Notes: generated by a model from the sequence alone, not told the origin. 16,777 nucleotides of DNA from DYJB01 sp963777165 (GCA_963777165.1 CAVZPO010000025.1:1-16777); one strand, 5' to 3'; counted from the first letter of the stretch, positions 1 to 8,139 are shown. A program made the numbers and translations.

Positions 1-706
1 TCACCGGGTTGCGCAAGCTCCAGGGCTTGCTGCAACTCAGCCTCAGCTTCGCCTCCCTTGTCCAGAGCGTCCAATGCCAGAGCGCGCAGAGCCTTGACTT
101 CTATTTTGGAACGTGTGTTGTAAGTTCTGACGGACATCTCGTCGAGTGTGTCCAGGGTTTTTAATGCCGCCGAACATCAACTTTGATGCCTCTCGATATC
201 AGGATCTGCGCCCGGGTCGCGTGGGGATTTTCCAGCCATAAAAGAGGCTGTTCCGAAGGTGGCACAGTAAACGAATTTGCCCACCGATAAGCGTCGTCTT
301 TTTTCCCTTGCAGAAGACTCAATCTGGCTTGCAAGGAAAAGGTTTCATCCTCTTCATACCCTGTTTGTTCCAAATCAAACTGGGAGAGGGTCTCCAGGAT
401 TTCCCAGGCTTTGGCGCTCCTGCCCGCGGCCTGGTGCACCCGTGCCAGGACGGTCATGGCATGCTTGGCGGTGAGCGGCTGGATATTGAAGCGATTATCG
501 ACGACCTCGGAAAGATGCTCTTCGGCGGCATCCAATTCATTCCATTGGTATTTCACCAGGCCGATAAAATAATGACCCCAGTTTTTCGTGGTTTGAATTC
601 CGCCGCGTGTCGACTGCTGAAGCATGGTATGCGCAACCTGCCTGGATTGCTCGAGTCTTCCATTGGTCAAATTGTTGAAACACAAGGGTAACAGGAGTCT
701 CAAGGC
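1..706 (-). pseudogene. MalT/LuxR-family regulator, TPR-region fragment (frameshifted)
   Basis: The minus strand encodes a helical-repeat segment like the TPR region of MalT-type ATP-dependent LuxR-family activators. Recognisable stretches are GRLEQSRQVAHTML, the NELDAAEEHL helix pair and TRAQILISRG. The frame stops at 161. In a neighbouring frame the similarity continues to the window edge as NTRSKIEVKALRALALDAL and then ELQQALELAQPG, so a one-base slip lies near 160-175. The C-terminal LuxR DNA-binding domain would lie beyond position 1. The N-terminal ATPase part is missing, because the coding similarity stops near 706 where murE sequence begins on the other strand. Base composition here is about 50% G+C, well below the rest of the window. 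In this family such proteins are signal-responsive transcription activators; the ligand and targets here are unknown. The family call is fairly firm, but the intactness of the gene is doubtful. Confidence 0.6.
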
Positions 707-711
707 AAAAC

Positions 712-1113
712 CATTGGTCTTCGCCGCCGGCCTGCGGGACCGCGAGAAGCGCCGCAAGATGGCCGAGGTCTCCACCCGGTTCGCCGACCTGACCATCCTG
801 ACGGCCGAAGACCCGCGCACCGAGTTCCTCGAGGCGATCCTGGCCGAGATGGCCGCCGGGGCTAGCGGGCAGGGAGGCCAGGAAGGCACCACGTTTTGGC
901 GCATCCCGGACCGGGGAGAGGCGCTGCGCTTCGCCGTCGCCCAGGCCCGCCCCGGCGATCTGGTCATCGCCTGCGGCAAAGGGCACGAGCAGTCGATGTG
1001 CTTCGGGGAGACCGAGGTCCCGTGGGACGACCGCACCGCGATGCACGCTGCCGTGAGCGAATTGCTCGGCCTCCCCGGTCCGGCAATGCCCGAAGCTCCC
1101 CACCCAAGGCTAG
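712..1113 (+). pseudogene. murE: MurE ligase C-terminal domain fragment (UDP-MurNAc-tripeptide synthetase)
   Basis: The reading frame from about 712 gives the C-terminal domain of a Mur ligase of the MurE type: AAGLRDREKR, then LTAEDPRTEFLEAILAEM, then ARPGDLVIACGKGHEQSM, with the CFGETEVPWDD segment after it. The GKGHE motif and the following aromatic/PWDD segment are typical of MurE, which adds the third amino acid of the peptidoglycan stem peptide in the cytoplasm. Only about the last 130 of roughly 500 residues are present. The N-terminal and central ATP-binding domains are absent, and the sequence upstream is an unrelated gene on the opposite strand. The frame runs on to 1346, but a slip near 1090 would give a natural end (PKLPTQG, then TAG at 1111-1113). 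The fragment is certain by motif. Its truncation could be an assembly join or a genomic rearrangement. Confidence 0.75.
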
Positions 1114-1190
1114 AGCGCTGCCGCGGCCGCCCAATTCGGCTACGCCAACTCCAACCCCTGCCATACCAGGTGTACCCCTCGATGCGGCCG

Positions 1191-1196
1191 TATAAT
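1191..1196 (+). promoter_or_regulatory. Possible -10 box (TATAAT) upstream of the MgtE-like gene
   Basis: A perfect TATAAT lies in the 219-base gap between the murE remnant and the MgtE-like gene, 136 bases before the chosen ATG at 1333. No good -35 box is visible at the usual distance. The following 130 bases could be a 5' leader. I see no convincing M-box or other magnesium riboswitch by eye. Confidence 0.35.
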
Positions 1197-1332
1197 GTCG
1201 TGCGCGCTAGGCCGTGCCGGCATGTGCAGGATCTGTGCTGCAAACCCGGGCGAAACCGCCGCGATTCAAACCATGAGCCAACCGCCCTTGATCGTTGGTG
1301 GCCGTCCGGCAGGGGGCGCGGGAGAGCACGCC

Positions 1333-2588
1333 ATGCCATTCCTTAGCGATCTGTTGGGACGGCCAATCACCGATGTAGATGGCGCAGCGGTGGGGAGGCT
1401 GGAGGATGTGGTTGCCAGCACCGCTTCAGCTTCCGCCCATCCGCTGGTTGTGGCACTGGTGGGTAGGCAAGCCAGCCAGCGACGTGTGATCCCGATGGCC
1501 GATGTGGCTGCGATGGCCGCCCCGGTGATCGTACTCAACCAGCGCACCGATGAGCTGCCCACGTACTCGCCGGCGGAAACCGATCTCTACCTGGCACGCG
1601 ATGTGCTGGACAAGCAGATCATCGACGTCAACGGCGTGCGCGTGGTGCGGGTCAATGACCTGGAACTGGCGCGCGTCGAACCATCAGTACTTCGTCGCCA
1701 ATGTCGACATCGGCACGCTCGGGCTCCTGCGCCGGCTCGGGCTGGCCCGCTTCGTGCCGTCGTCTGGCGTGCGGCGCGAACCGCCGCTCCGGGATCGATC
1801 TCGCTGGGATGCGATGGAACTCCTGCCGGGCGACCAGGCGATGCGCCTGAAGGTCAGCGGCGACCGCATCGCCGACCTGCACCCGGCCGATCTGGCCGAG
1901 ATCATCAGCGACCTCAGCCGCCCGGAGAGCGCCCGCCTCCTGGAGTCGCTCGACGTGAAGCTGCTGGCTGATACGCTGGAGGAAGTTGAGCCCGAGTTCC
2001 AGGCCAGCCTGATCGAGGCCATGCCGGATGAGAAGGTGGCCGACGTCCTGGAGGAAATGGCGCCGGATGAAGCGGCCGACCTCTTGGCCGAGCTGCCCGA
2101 GGGCCGCAGCCAGGACATCCTGCGCCTGATGGAAGGGGACGAAGCCGCCGAGGTCAAGCAGCTGCTGACCTACCCCGAGGAGTCCGCCGGCGGGATCATG
2201 ACGACGGACTACTTCGCGGTGCGCCCGGGGCTGACGGCGCAGCAGGCGCTCAGCGTCCTCCGGGAACAGGCCAACGCCGACGAGACGATCAACTACATCT
2301 ATGTCACGGATCCCGAGCGCCATCTGCTGGGAGTCTTCTCCCTTCAGGATCTCGTCATGGTCCGCCCGTCGACGCGCGTCTCGGAGTTCATGCACGACCG
2401 CTTCATCAGCGTGCTTGCCCTTGGACAGCCAGGACAAGGTCGCCCAGCTGATCTCGAAGTACAACCTGTCGGCCATTCCGGTGGTGGACGAACAAGCACG
2501 ACTGCAGGGGATTGTGACCGCCGATGACGCCCTGGACAAGATCCTGCCGACGAAGTGGAAGAAGCGCCTGCCGCGCCTGTACCACTAA
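1333..2588 (+). CDS. PRC-barrel / MgtE N-domain / CBS-pair protein without a channel domain (two frameshifts)
   Basis: This is a soluble relative of the cytosolic part of the MgtE magnesium channel. The ATG at 1333 follows GGAGAG by six bases and begins MPFLSDLLGRPITDVDG, the start of a PRC-barrel-like domain. An upstream ATG at 1195 lies inside the TATAAT box and is unlikely. A second PRC-like segment is followed by the MgtE_N superhelix (LHPADLAEIISDL, ESLDVKLLADTLEEVEPEF, MPDEKVADVLEEMAPDEAA). Two CBS motifs then run from SAGGIMTTDYFAV to the C-terminus LPTKWKKRLPRLYH. The five-helix MgtE membrane pore is absent. Two apparent one-base insertions, near 1677 and 2424, break the frame; corrected length is about 417 residues. 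In MgtE these domains sense cytosolic Mg2+. The Nramp-type transporter gene starts 33 bases downstream, which suggests the protein gates or regulates that transporter; this is an inference. Confidence 0.85.
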
Positions 2589-2621
2589 GCGCCCCGACGA
2601 CGGATTGAGCGGACAACGCCC

Positions 2622-3914
2622 ATGACCCTCAGCCAACGACTCCGCCCACTGCGCCTGCGCCTGGCGCTGCTGTTCATGATCCTCGGCCCTGGGATCATCA
2701 CCGCCAACGTCGACAACGACGCCGGCGGGATCACGACCTACTCGGTCGCCGGCGCGCGCTATGGGTACGGCCTGCTGTGGATGCTGCCGCTGGTCGTGCT
2801 GGCACTGATCATCGTTCAGGAGATGAGCGCCCGGCTGGGGATCGTGACGGGCAAGGGCCTGGCCGACCTGATCCGGGAGCGGCTGGGATTGAGAGCCACG
2901 GCCGTGCTGCTCGGGCTGCTGGTCATCGCCAACCTGGCCAACACGGTCAGCGAGTTCGCCGGGGTGGCTGCCAGCATGGAGATCTTCGGCATCACCAAGT
3001 TCATCTCCGTCCCGCTGGTCGCCATTCTCGTCTGGCTGATCATTGTCAAGGGCAACTACAAGAGCGTCGAGCGCGTCTTCCTGGTGGCCAGCTTGATCTA
3101 TCTGACATACGTCGCCTCGGGTGTGCTCGCCCGACCCGTCTGGGATGAGGTGCTGCAGGCCGCCGTCACGCCGAGCTTCCACTTCGACGCCGGCTACGTT
3201 ACCCTGTTCGTCACCGTGATCGGAACGACCATCGCCCCGTGGATGCAGTTCTACCAGCAGGCGTCGATCGTGGACAAGGGGCTCAAGCCCGCGGACCTGC
3301 CGTACGAGCGATTGGATGTCCTGGTGGGATCGCTCTTCGCCGTCCTGGTCGCCGGCTTCATCGTCATCGCCTGCGCCGCAACGATCTTCTCGGGCGGGCG
3401 GACGATCGAGACGGCCAAAGACGCCGCGCTGGCCCTTCGACCTCTGGCCGGCCCGTATGCTTCGGCCCTGTTCGGCCTTGGGCTGCTGAATGCCTCGGTC
3501 TTCTCTGCCGCGATCCTGCCCCTCTCGACGGCGTACGTCGTCTGTGAGGCGTTCGGTTGGGAGTCGGGCGTCGACCGTCGGCTGCGCGAAGCGCCGGTCT
3601 TCTTCGGAATCTACACGACCCTGATCGTGTTGGGGGCGGGAATCATCCTGCTCCCCATTCGGTCGCTCATCCAGGCTATGCTCGCCAGCCAAACGCTCAA
3701 CGGCGTGCTGCTGCCGGTCATTCTGGTTGTCATGATGGTCCTGATCAGCGATCGCCGGATCATGGGCCGCTTCGCCAACGGGCGCGTGCTCAACCTCATC
3801 ACCGGGGCGATGGTGGTCGTGCTCATCCTGTTGACGCTCCTGCTCCTGGCGTTGACGCTGTTTCCCGGCTTGGGGGCGGCTTTGTCTTCTGGCTCCCAGG
3901 TCGGGGGTCTCTAG
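2622..3914 (+). CDS. Nramp-family divalent metal transporter with altered metal-site motifs (NRMT-like?)
   Basis: This 430-residue membrane protein has about eleven hydrophobic segments and the overall pattern of the SLC11/Nramp family. Residues 22-36 (GPGIITANVDNDAGG) correspond to the first helix, where classical MntH/Nramp proteins have GPG...DPGN. In the sixth helix, GTTIAPWMQFYQQ aligns with the classical G-T-V-MPH-N segment, so the metal-binding Met is Ala205 and the His is Trp207. Loss of the Met ligand is what one expects in the distant Nramp-related magnesium transporters (NRMTs), which carry Mg2+ or Mn2+ without tight proton coupling. The substrate here is therefore more likely Mg2+ or another hard divalent ion than Fe2+ or Mn2+ alone. 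The preceding gene encodes an MgtE-type sensor and the two probably form one operon. The ATG at 2622 has only a weak GAGCGG upstream. The frame is intact. Confidence 0.85.
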   Translation: MTLSQRLRPLRLRLALLFMILGPGIITANVDNDAGGITTYSVAGARYGYGLLWMLPLVVLALIIVQEMSARLGIVTGKGLADLIRERLGLRATAVLLGLLVIANLANTVSEFAGVAASMEIFGITKFISVPLVAILVWLIIVKGNYKSVERVFLVASLIYLTYVASGVLARPVWDEVLQAAVTPSFHFDAGYVTLFVTVIGTTIAPWMQFYQQASIVDKGLKPADLPYERLDVLVGSLFAVLVAGFIVIACAATIFSGGRTIETAKDAALALRPLAGPYASALFGLGLLNASVFSAAILPLSTAYVVCEAFGWESGVDRRLREAPVFFGIYTTLIVLGAGIILLPIRSLIQAMLASQTLNGVLLPVILVVMMVLISDRRIMGRFANGRVLNLITGAMVVVLILLTLLLLALTLFPGLGAALSSGSQVGGL

Positions 3915-4023
3915 GGCCTTTCTGGGGGGGGACCGGAGGGTGCTTGCGGGCGGCCTGCGATTGGTCTAGAGTTTAAGGTTGTAGGTGGGAGAAGCTCGCG
4001 ATGCCGAAGGGAAGGGTGGGACG

Positions 4024-4536
4024 ATGACCGAAACCCCTGAGCCGAATGCCGGCGACCGAATCCTGGCCTTCCTGGACCTGGCGACGTTCGAGGACGGCGG
4101 CGCCCTGCGCGGCGGCTGCCTGGTGACGGACGCGCTCACCCGACCCCTCGAGTTCCGGGTGAGCGGCGCCATCCGTCCCACGAGCCTGCAGAAGGTCCTG
4201 TACGGGGATACGCTCCACGAGTACATCTGCAACGACCTGATCGGCATCCCGATCCTGCAGACGATCGAGTCCAAGCTCGACCTGATCCTGGTGCGGGATG
4301 CGGAGTTCCTTAAGTTGCGAACGCGCACCGAGGTGCCCGTCCTGTGGGTCCGCGGGACGGTGGACGGGCAGTTCGTTCTGCAGGCGTTCCCGGGTTTTGA
4401 AACGGAGGCGGAGGCCGGGCGGGATGTCCTGCCGCGGCGGCTGCGCGGGCGCAACATCATGGAACCGTTCGTGCGCATCAAGTCCGCCCTGGAAGAAGCC
4501 CACAACTTGAAGGTCGGCGAAGCGCGGAAGGGCTGA
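4024..4536 (+). CDS. Unrecognised 170-residue protein, coupled to the SNF2-Mrr gene
   Basis: The ATG at 4024 lies behind a purine-rich AAGGGAAGGGTGGG stretch, which favours it over the in-frame GTG at 3985. The product is soluble with no signal peptide or membrane helix. It looks like one alpha/beta domain: RILAFLDLATFEDGG and then LRGGCLVTD at the start, a central SLQKVLYGDTLHEYICNDLIG, then DLILVRDAEFL. I recall similar uncharacterised proteins in Chloroflexota-like genomes but know no function. The stop codon at 4534-4536 is one base before the GTG of the helicase-like gene, so the two are very probably translated together and may act together. Confidence 0.75.
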   Translation: MTETPEPNAGDRILAFLDLATFEDGGALRGGCLVTDALTRPLEFRVSGAIRPTSLQKVLYGDTLHEYICNDLIGIPILQTIESKLDLILVRDAEFLKLRTRTEVPVLWVRGTVDGQFVLQAFPGFETEAEAGRDVLPRRLRGRNIMEPFVRIKSALEEAHNLKVGEARKG

Positions 4537-4537
4537 C

Positions 4538-6786
4538 GTGCCCACGGCACGCCTGTCCACCGGGAAGACCGTCGCGCCGCTGCGTCCGCCGCGCATGCAC
4601 ACGCTGCGCGGAGTCCAGCTCACCCCGGTCACGTTCTACCCTCGTCCCGTCCGAGATCAGGTCGCCTTGCCGGCTGCCCTGGCCATCGAAGCACCGCGGG
4701 TCGTGCTTGGCGACCGGCTCACGTATGAACTGCCCGCCGGGGACCTGTTTGCGGTGGAGGTCGAGGGTATGCCTGCGGCGCTCGAGAAGCCCTGGCTTGC
4801 GGCCGAACCGCTCCTGCCATCCGGCGCCGGCCCGGCGATCGGCGGGCTCGCGGTGCGGCCGGGCGGCCTGCACGGCATCGCCGGTTCCCTGGAGGGTCTC
4901 CCGTCAGATTCCTGGGCGCCGGGCAAGCCGTGGGAGCTGCTCCTGCCGCTGATCGACCGCCCGGGATTGGTGGGCGAAGAGCCCGGCCCAGACGAACCGA
5001 CGCTGCGGGCCTATCAGGTCGAGTCCGCGCAAGCGTTGATCGCCCAGGAAGCGCTGCTGCTGGCCGACGATCCGGGGACAGGGAAGACCCCTTCCGCCTG
5101 TGTCGCATTGCTGACGCTGCACCAGCGAGGTTGGGCGCGGCGAAGTCTGGTCGCCTGCCTTGAGCACGAGCTCCGTCTGTGGGCGTGGCACCTGCGGCGT
5201 TGGTCACCTGCGCTGAGAACCATGCTGGTGGATGGCGATCGTATGCAGCGCGCCCAGCGCTGGAAGGATCCGGCCCACGTCTATCTGATCAGCTATGAAG
5301 CACTGGCCGACGATATCCTTCACGGCACGCTTGATCCGCAAGATCTGGACTTCGACATTGCCGTGCTGGACAGCGCGCTGCTGCTGGCCGATTTCCCCGA
5401 GCCGGTGCGGGGGGCCCTCGGGCGCGTCCGGGCGCGCCGACGCTGGGCGCTGGCCGGTTCGCGCCCGAGGATCCTGAGGAGTGGCAGGCGATCTTCGGAT
5501 TCCTCACCCGCGACCCGGCTGCCGTGCGACGCGTCGTAGCCGGAGGCGAACAGGCCAAGCACTTCGAAACCAGTCTGCTGCGGCGCACGCGAGCTCAACT
5601 CTCCTCCCAGCTTCCGCCCGCTGCCTACACCCAGGTCTGGATCACCCCGGGCCGCGAGGATATCGTCGCCTACGAGGAGGTGCTGGCCGAGGAGCGGCAC
5701 CGTCTGGTTCACGCTGAGGAGCTCCCCGATCAGGAAACGCTCGCAGCCTGCTTCGGACGACTGGCCGACGCGGCGGCGCTCGGCCGGACGGGCCGGCTGG
5801 GCGCCAAGGCGCAGGCTGCGGTCGACCTGCTCGCCGAGGTGTCGGCTGCGGGGCTCAAGGCGATCGTGGTGACGCGACCGGACGGCCGGGGTCACGACCG
5901 GCTGCGCAGCGCACTCGACCCGCTCGGCGTGGCTGTGCTCTCGGCGGTCCGGGATGCGGACGGTCTGCGCGAAGACGTCGAGACATTCCTGCAGCGTCCC
6001 TCGTGGCACGTGCTCCTGGCGGATCTGGACACGTTGGAGAAGGCCGGCTCGTTGCAGGGCATCAACTACCTGGTGCACTTCGCCAGCGATTGGAATCCTG
6101 CCCGCCGGCGCCGGAGCGAAGCGTGGCTCCTTGAGCGCTCCGGGGCGGGACTGACGCTCTCGATCACCGATCTGTTCACCCGGAACACGGTCGAGGAGCG
6201 GCTCCATCGACTTCTGCTGGAGCGCGGCTGGCCGTCGCACGCGCTCCCGGACGGCGCCTCGCCGCAGGATCTCGCCAGCGCTCTGACGACGGAGGACTGG
6301 CTGCAGCGCATCTTCGAGGTCGATGTGACCACCCGAAAGCCCCCGGAGCCGGCGCCCAAGCCGGCGGTCAGCACGGGGAGGCTGCCCGGGACTGACCTGT
6401 TGCGGGCGAACCTGCAAGAACTGTCTCCAGACGAACTGATGAACGGCGTTGCCGCTTGGGTAAGGCTTCTCGGGTACGACCAGGTTGAGGCGACGCGGCC
6501 GGCCGACGAAACCGGCGGTGAGCTGAGTGCACGGCGAGTCGTCGAGGGCGGAAGCGAGCGCGTGCTGGTGCGCTGCATCCGCAGCGATAAGAACGTCGGC
6601 ATCGCCGAGGCCAAGGCGCTGCTCCGGGCGCTCGAACCCGTTGGCGACTGGCTCGGCGGTTATCTGGTTACGACCTCGGATTTCACCGCGGCCTGCCGCA
6701 AGACCTCCGATCAATCGGCCGGGCGGCTGGCGCTTGTGGCTGGCGCGGAATTGTGGCGGCAGCTGCACATGCAAGGCCTGGTCTAG
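4538..6786 (+). CDS. SNF2-like ATPase fused to an Mrr-like domain, with degenerate catalytic motifs (one frameshift)
   Basis: The N-terminal ~155 residues have no assigned domain. A SNF2-type motor follows: Walker A LADDPGTGKT (175-184, Lys183), a region matching motif Ia, and DFDIAVLDSAL (271-281), where motif II should read DEAH or DEAQ but reads Asp278-Ser-Ala-Leu. RRWALAGS matches motif III, and LLRRTRAQLSSQLPP (from about 5575) is the usual SNF2 linker. The second RecA-like lobe keeps NPARRRRSEAWLLERSG and TRNTVEERLH, but the HRIGQ-type motif VI is not recognisable. The last ~120 residues resemble an Mrr restriction-nuclease domain (ELMNGVAAWVRLLGY, then GYLVTTSDFTAACRK), but the QxK catalytic pair is replaced by RCIR. 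One base is apparently missing near 5461-5466; the two halves join as one protein of about 749 residues. It starts with GTG. DNA remodelling or a defence role is possible, but enzyme activity is doubtful. Confidence 0.75.
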
Positions 6787-6965
6787 CCGGACCGGACTCG
6801 CCTGGCCATTTGCCCGGGTGGAGGCGGCTCCCGGTCTTCTCGGTCAATTCCCACGCGGACAGCGCTCAGGAGCTGCTTGGGTCGAGGGCACATCCCGCCT
6901 GTGATCGCGTCACCGGTGCAAATCATAAGGTATCGAATGGAGTGTGGAAAGGTGATGGGGTGAGG

Positions 6966-7448
6966 ATGAAACGTGTTCTGTTTGTGTGCTCCGCCAACCA
7001 GCTCCGCTCGCCGCTGGCGGAGGCGCTGTTCAAGGAGATGATCCGGCGCAAGGGGGAGGAAGCGGCCTGGCAGGTCGGCTCGGCCGGAGTGTGGGCGCTG
7101 GAGGGCTCGCCCGCGGCATTGTCCGCGTTGCGCGCCGCGACGGCGCGCGGATTGAACTTGAGCGCGCACGTCGCCCGTCCGGTTACGCTTGAACTCCTGG
7201 AACAATACAACCTGGTGTTGGTGATGGAGCGAGAACACCTGGATGCCCTCCATGAGACGTTCCCGTCGCTGGGTGACCGTGTGCATCTTCTGGCCTCGAT
7301 GGCCGGCGAGGCAGGCCAGGTGGAGGACCCGGTCGGGCTGCCGTTTGATCGGGTTCGTGGGCTGGTGGGAGAGCTTGAGCGACTGCTTGATGCAGGCTGG
7401 ACGCGGATCCGTGATCTGGCAGACGCCGGCGAGGGCGGCGCGCGGTGA
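6966..7448 (+). CDS. Low-molecular-weight protein tyrosine phosphatase
   Basis: A 160-residue cytoplasmic phosphatase of the LMW-PTP/Wzb/arsenate-reductase fold. The active-site loop CSANQLRS (Cys8 to Arg14) fits the family pattern C-x5-R-S close to the N-terminus, and the general-acid DP motif is present as EDPVG with Asp121. The family hydrolyses protein phosphotyrosine through a cysteinyl-phosphate intermediate and often controls exopolysaccharide tyrosine kinases or arginine phosphorylation; the target cannot be told here. No kinase gene is adjacent. An AAAGGTGA stretch about ten bases upstream supports the ATG at 6966. The gene sits alone, 180 bases after the SNF2-Mrr gene and just before a tRNA transcription unit. 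Confidence 0.9.
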   Translation: MKRVLFVCSANQLRSPLAEALFKEMIRRKGEEAAWQVGSAGVWALEGSPAALSALRAATARGLNLSAHVARPVTLELLEQYNLVLVMEREHLDALHETFPSLGDRVHLLASMAGEAGQVEDPVGLPFDRVRGLVGELERLLDAGWTRIRDLADAGEGGAR

Positions 7449-7481
7449 GGCATGCATTCACCGGCCACGGAATCGCTTCCC

Positions 7482-7509
7482 TTGACGCCGCTATTACGGG
7501 TGATATAAT
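7482..7509 (+). promoter_or_regulatory. Sigma-70-type promoter of the initiator-like tRNA
   Basis: TTGACG (7482-7487) and a perfect TATAAT (7504-7509) are separated by 16 bases and lie 24 bases before the mature tRNA 5' end. This is a near-consensus housekeeping promoter, as expected for a stable RNA gene. Confidence 0.75.
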
Positions 7510-7532
7510 CGACAGGCTAAGCAAGACCCCGT

Positions 7533-7604
7533 TGCGGGGTGGAGCAGTGGCAGCTCGTCAGGCTCATAACCTGAAGGTCCTAGGTTCGAATCCTAGCCCC
7601 GCTA
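7533..7604 (+). tRNA. tRNA-Met (CAT anticodon), probably the initiator tRNA-fMet
   Basis: A full cloverleaf can be drawn. Acceptor positions 2-7 (GCGGGG) pair with CCCCGC; the D stem is GAGC/GCTC, the anticodon stem TCAGG/CCTGA around loop CTCATAA, and the T stem CTAGG/CCTAG around TTCGAAT. The anticodon CAT is at 7565-7567. Positions 1 and 72 are both T and cannot pair, and the D stem has an A11-U24 pair; both are marks of initiator tRNAs. The three anticodon-stem pairs that are usually GGG/CCC in initiators are AGG/CCT here. The CCA end is not encoded (A73 is followed by CCT). Confidence 0.85.
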
Positions 7605-7615
7605 CCTGTGCTGTG

Positions 7616-7653
7616 ACGACTTCGGAAGTCCAATGGGCTTCCGAAGTTGTCGT
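7616..7653 (+). terminator. Stem-loop downstream of the initiator-like tRNA
   Basis: The arms ACGACTTCGGAAG and CTTCCGAAGTTGTCGT form a ten-pair core stem, extended after a small bulge, with a nine-base loop. There is no long T-tract, so it may be a processing or weak termination hairpin for the tRNA transcript. Confidence 0.5.
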
Positions 7654-7716
7654 TCCCGGGCCGTCCAGCAGGCGATCGGGTCTTCGCCGGCAATGCGGCG
7701 GACATGGAGCACAAGG

Positions 7717-8139
7717 ATGGACGAATCGGAACTGAGCGATCACATCATCCGCCGGCTTGGCGCCGCAGCCTCGGCCAGTGATATCGTGATGGAGGTGTGT
7801 GCGCAAACGGGGATGTCGTGGCCGGAAGCCGATGCACTCGTCGAGCGCGTGCGTGTCAACCGGTCGGACGAGGTCGCTCGTCGGCAGCTTCCGATCCTCC
7901 TGCCTCTCGCGGCCGTCGGCATGTTGGGCGGGATCGCTCTGCTGCTGGCTGCGATCTATCCGGCAATCTCGCCCTGGATGGAGGCGGGCGGTGGTCGTGG
8001 CAATGCCCAGGCAGCCGATCCAGGCCTTGCATCGGCCTTCTCTTGGGTGGACCCCTCAACGCTGCAGTTGACCTTTCTCGGTGTCGCGCTCGTGGTGGGC
8101 GGGGCCTGGGGACTCTGGAAGGCAGTGCGCGACACATGA
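7717..8139 (+). CDS. Small membrane protein of unknown function, two transmembrane helices
   Basis: The 140-residue product starts at ATG 7717 behind an AAGG; the in-frame start at 7633 lies in the tRNA hairpin and is rejected. A soluble N-terminal helical region of about 55 residues (ELSDHIIRRLG, then SASDIVMEVCAQTGMSWPEA) looks like a small helix-turn-helix-like module. Two membrane segments follow: ILLPLAAVGMLGGIALLLAA and LTFLGVALVVGGAWGLW. They are separated by a loop rich in Gly and Ala. I do not recognise a named family. It lies 73 bases before galT on the same strand and could be cotranscribed with it, but no functional link is visible. Confidence 0.7.
   Translation: MDESELSDHIIRRLGAAASASDIVMEVCAQTGMSWPEADALVERVRVNRSDEVARRQLPILLPLAAVGMLGGIALLLAAIYPAISPWMEAGGGRGNAQAADPGLASAFSWVDPSTLQLTFLGVALVVGGAWGLWKAVRDT

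Noticed and set aside
1195..1332. Upstream ATG start for the MgtE-like gene
   Set aside because: It lies inside TATAAT and the extension MSCALGRAGM... is not domain-like. The ATG at 1333 has a ribosome-binding site and begins the PRC domain.
161..1339. One minus-strand gene of 392 codons spanning the whole region
   Set aside because: Only its last ~180 codons look like a protein (MalT TPR). The first part is antisense to murE and the MgtE-like leader, so the frame is an accidental fusion.
2406..3692. Long minus-strand open frame of 428 codons
   Set aside because: It is antisense to the Nramp gene and MgtE-like 3' end. Its product is rich in Asp, Arg, Gln and Gly, as expected from the complement of a GC-rich gene, with no motif.
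5320..6774. Minus-strand open frame of 484 codons
   Set aside because: It lies opposite the SNF2-Mrr gene, which has clear motifs on the plus strand. The antisense product is low-complexity and Arg/Gln-rich.
7445..7735. Open frame of 96 codons across the tRNA-Met
   Set aside because: It is translated tRNA and promoter sequence; such frames are a known annotation artefact.
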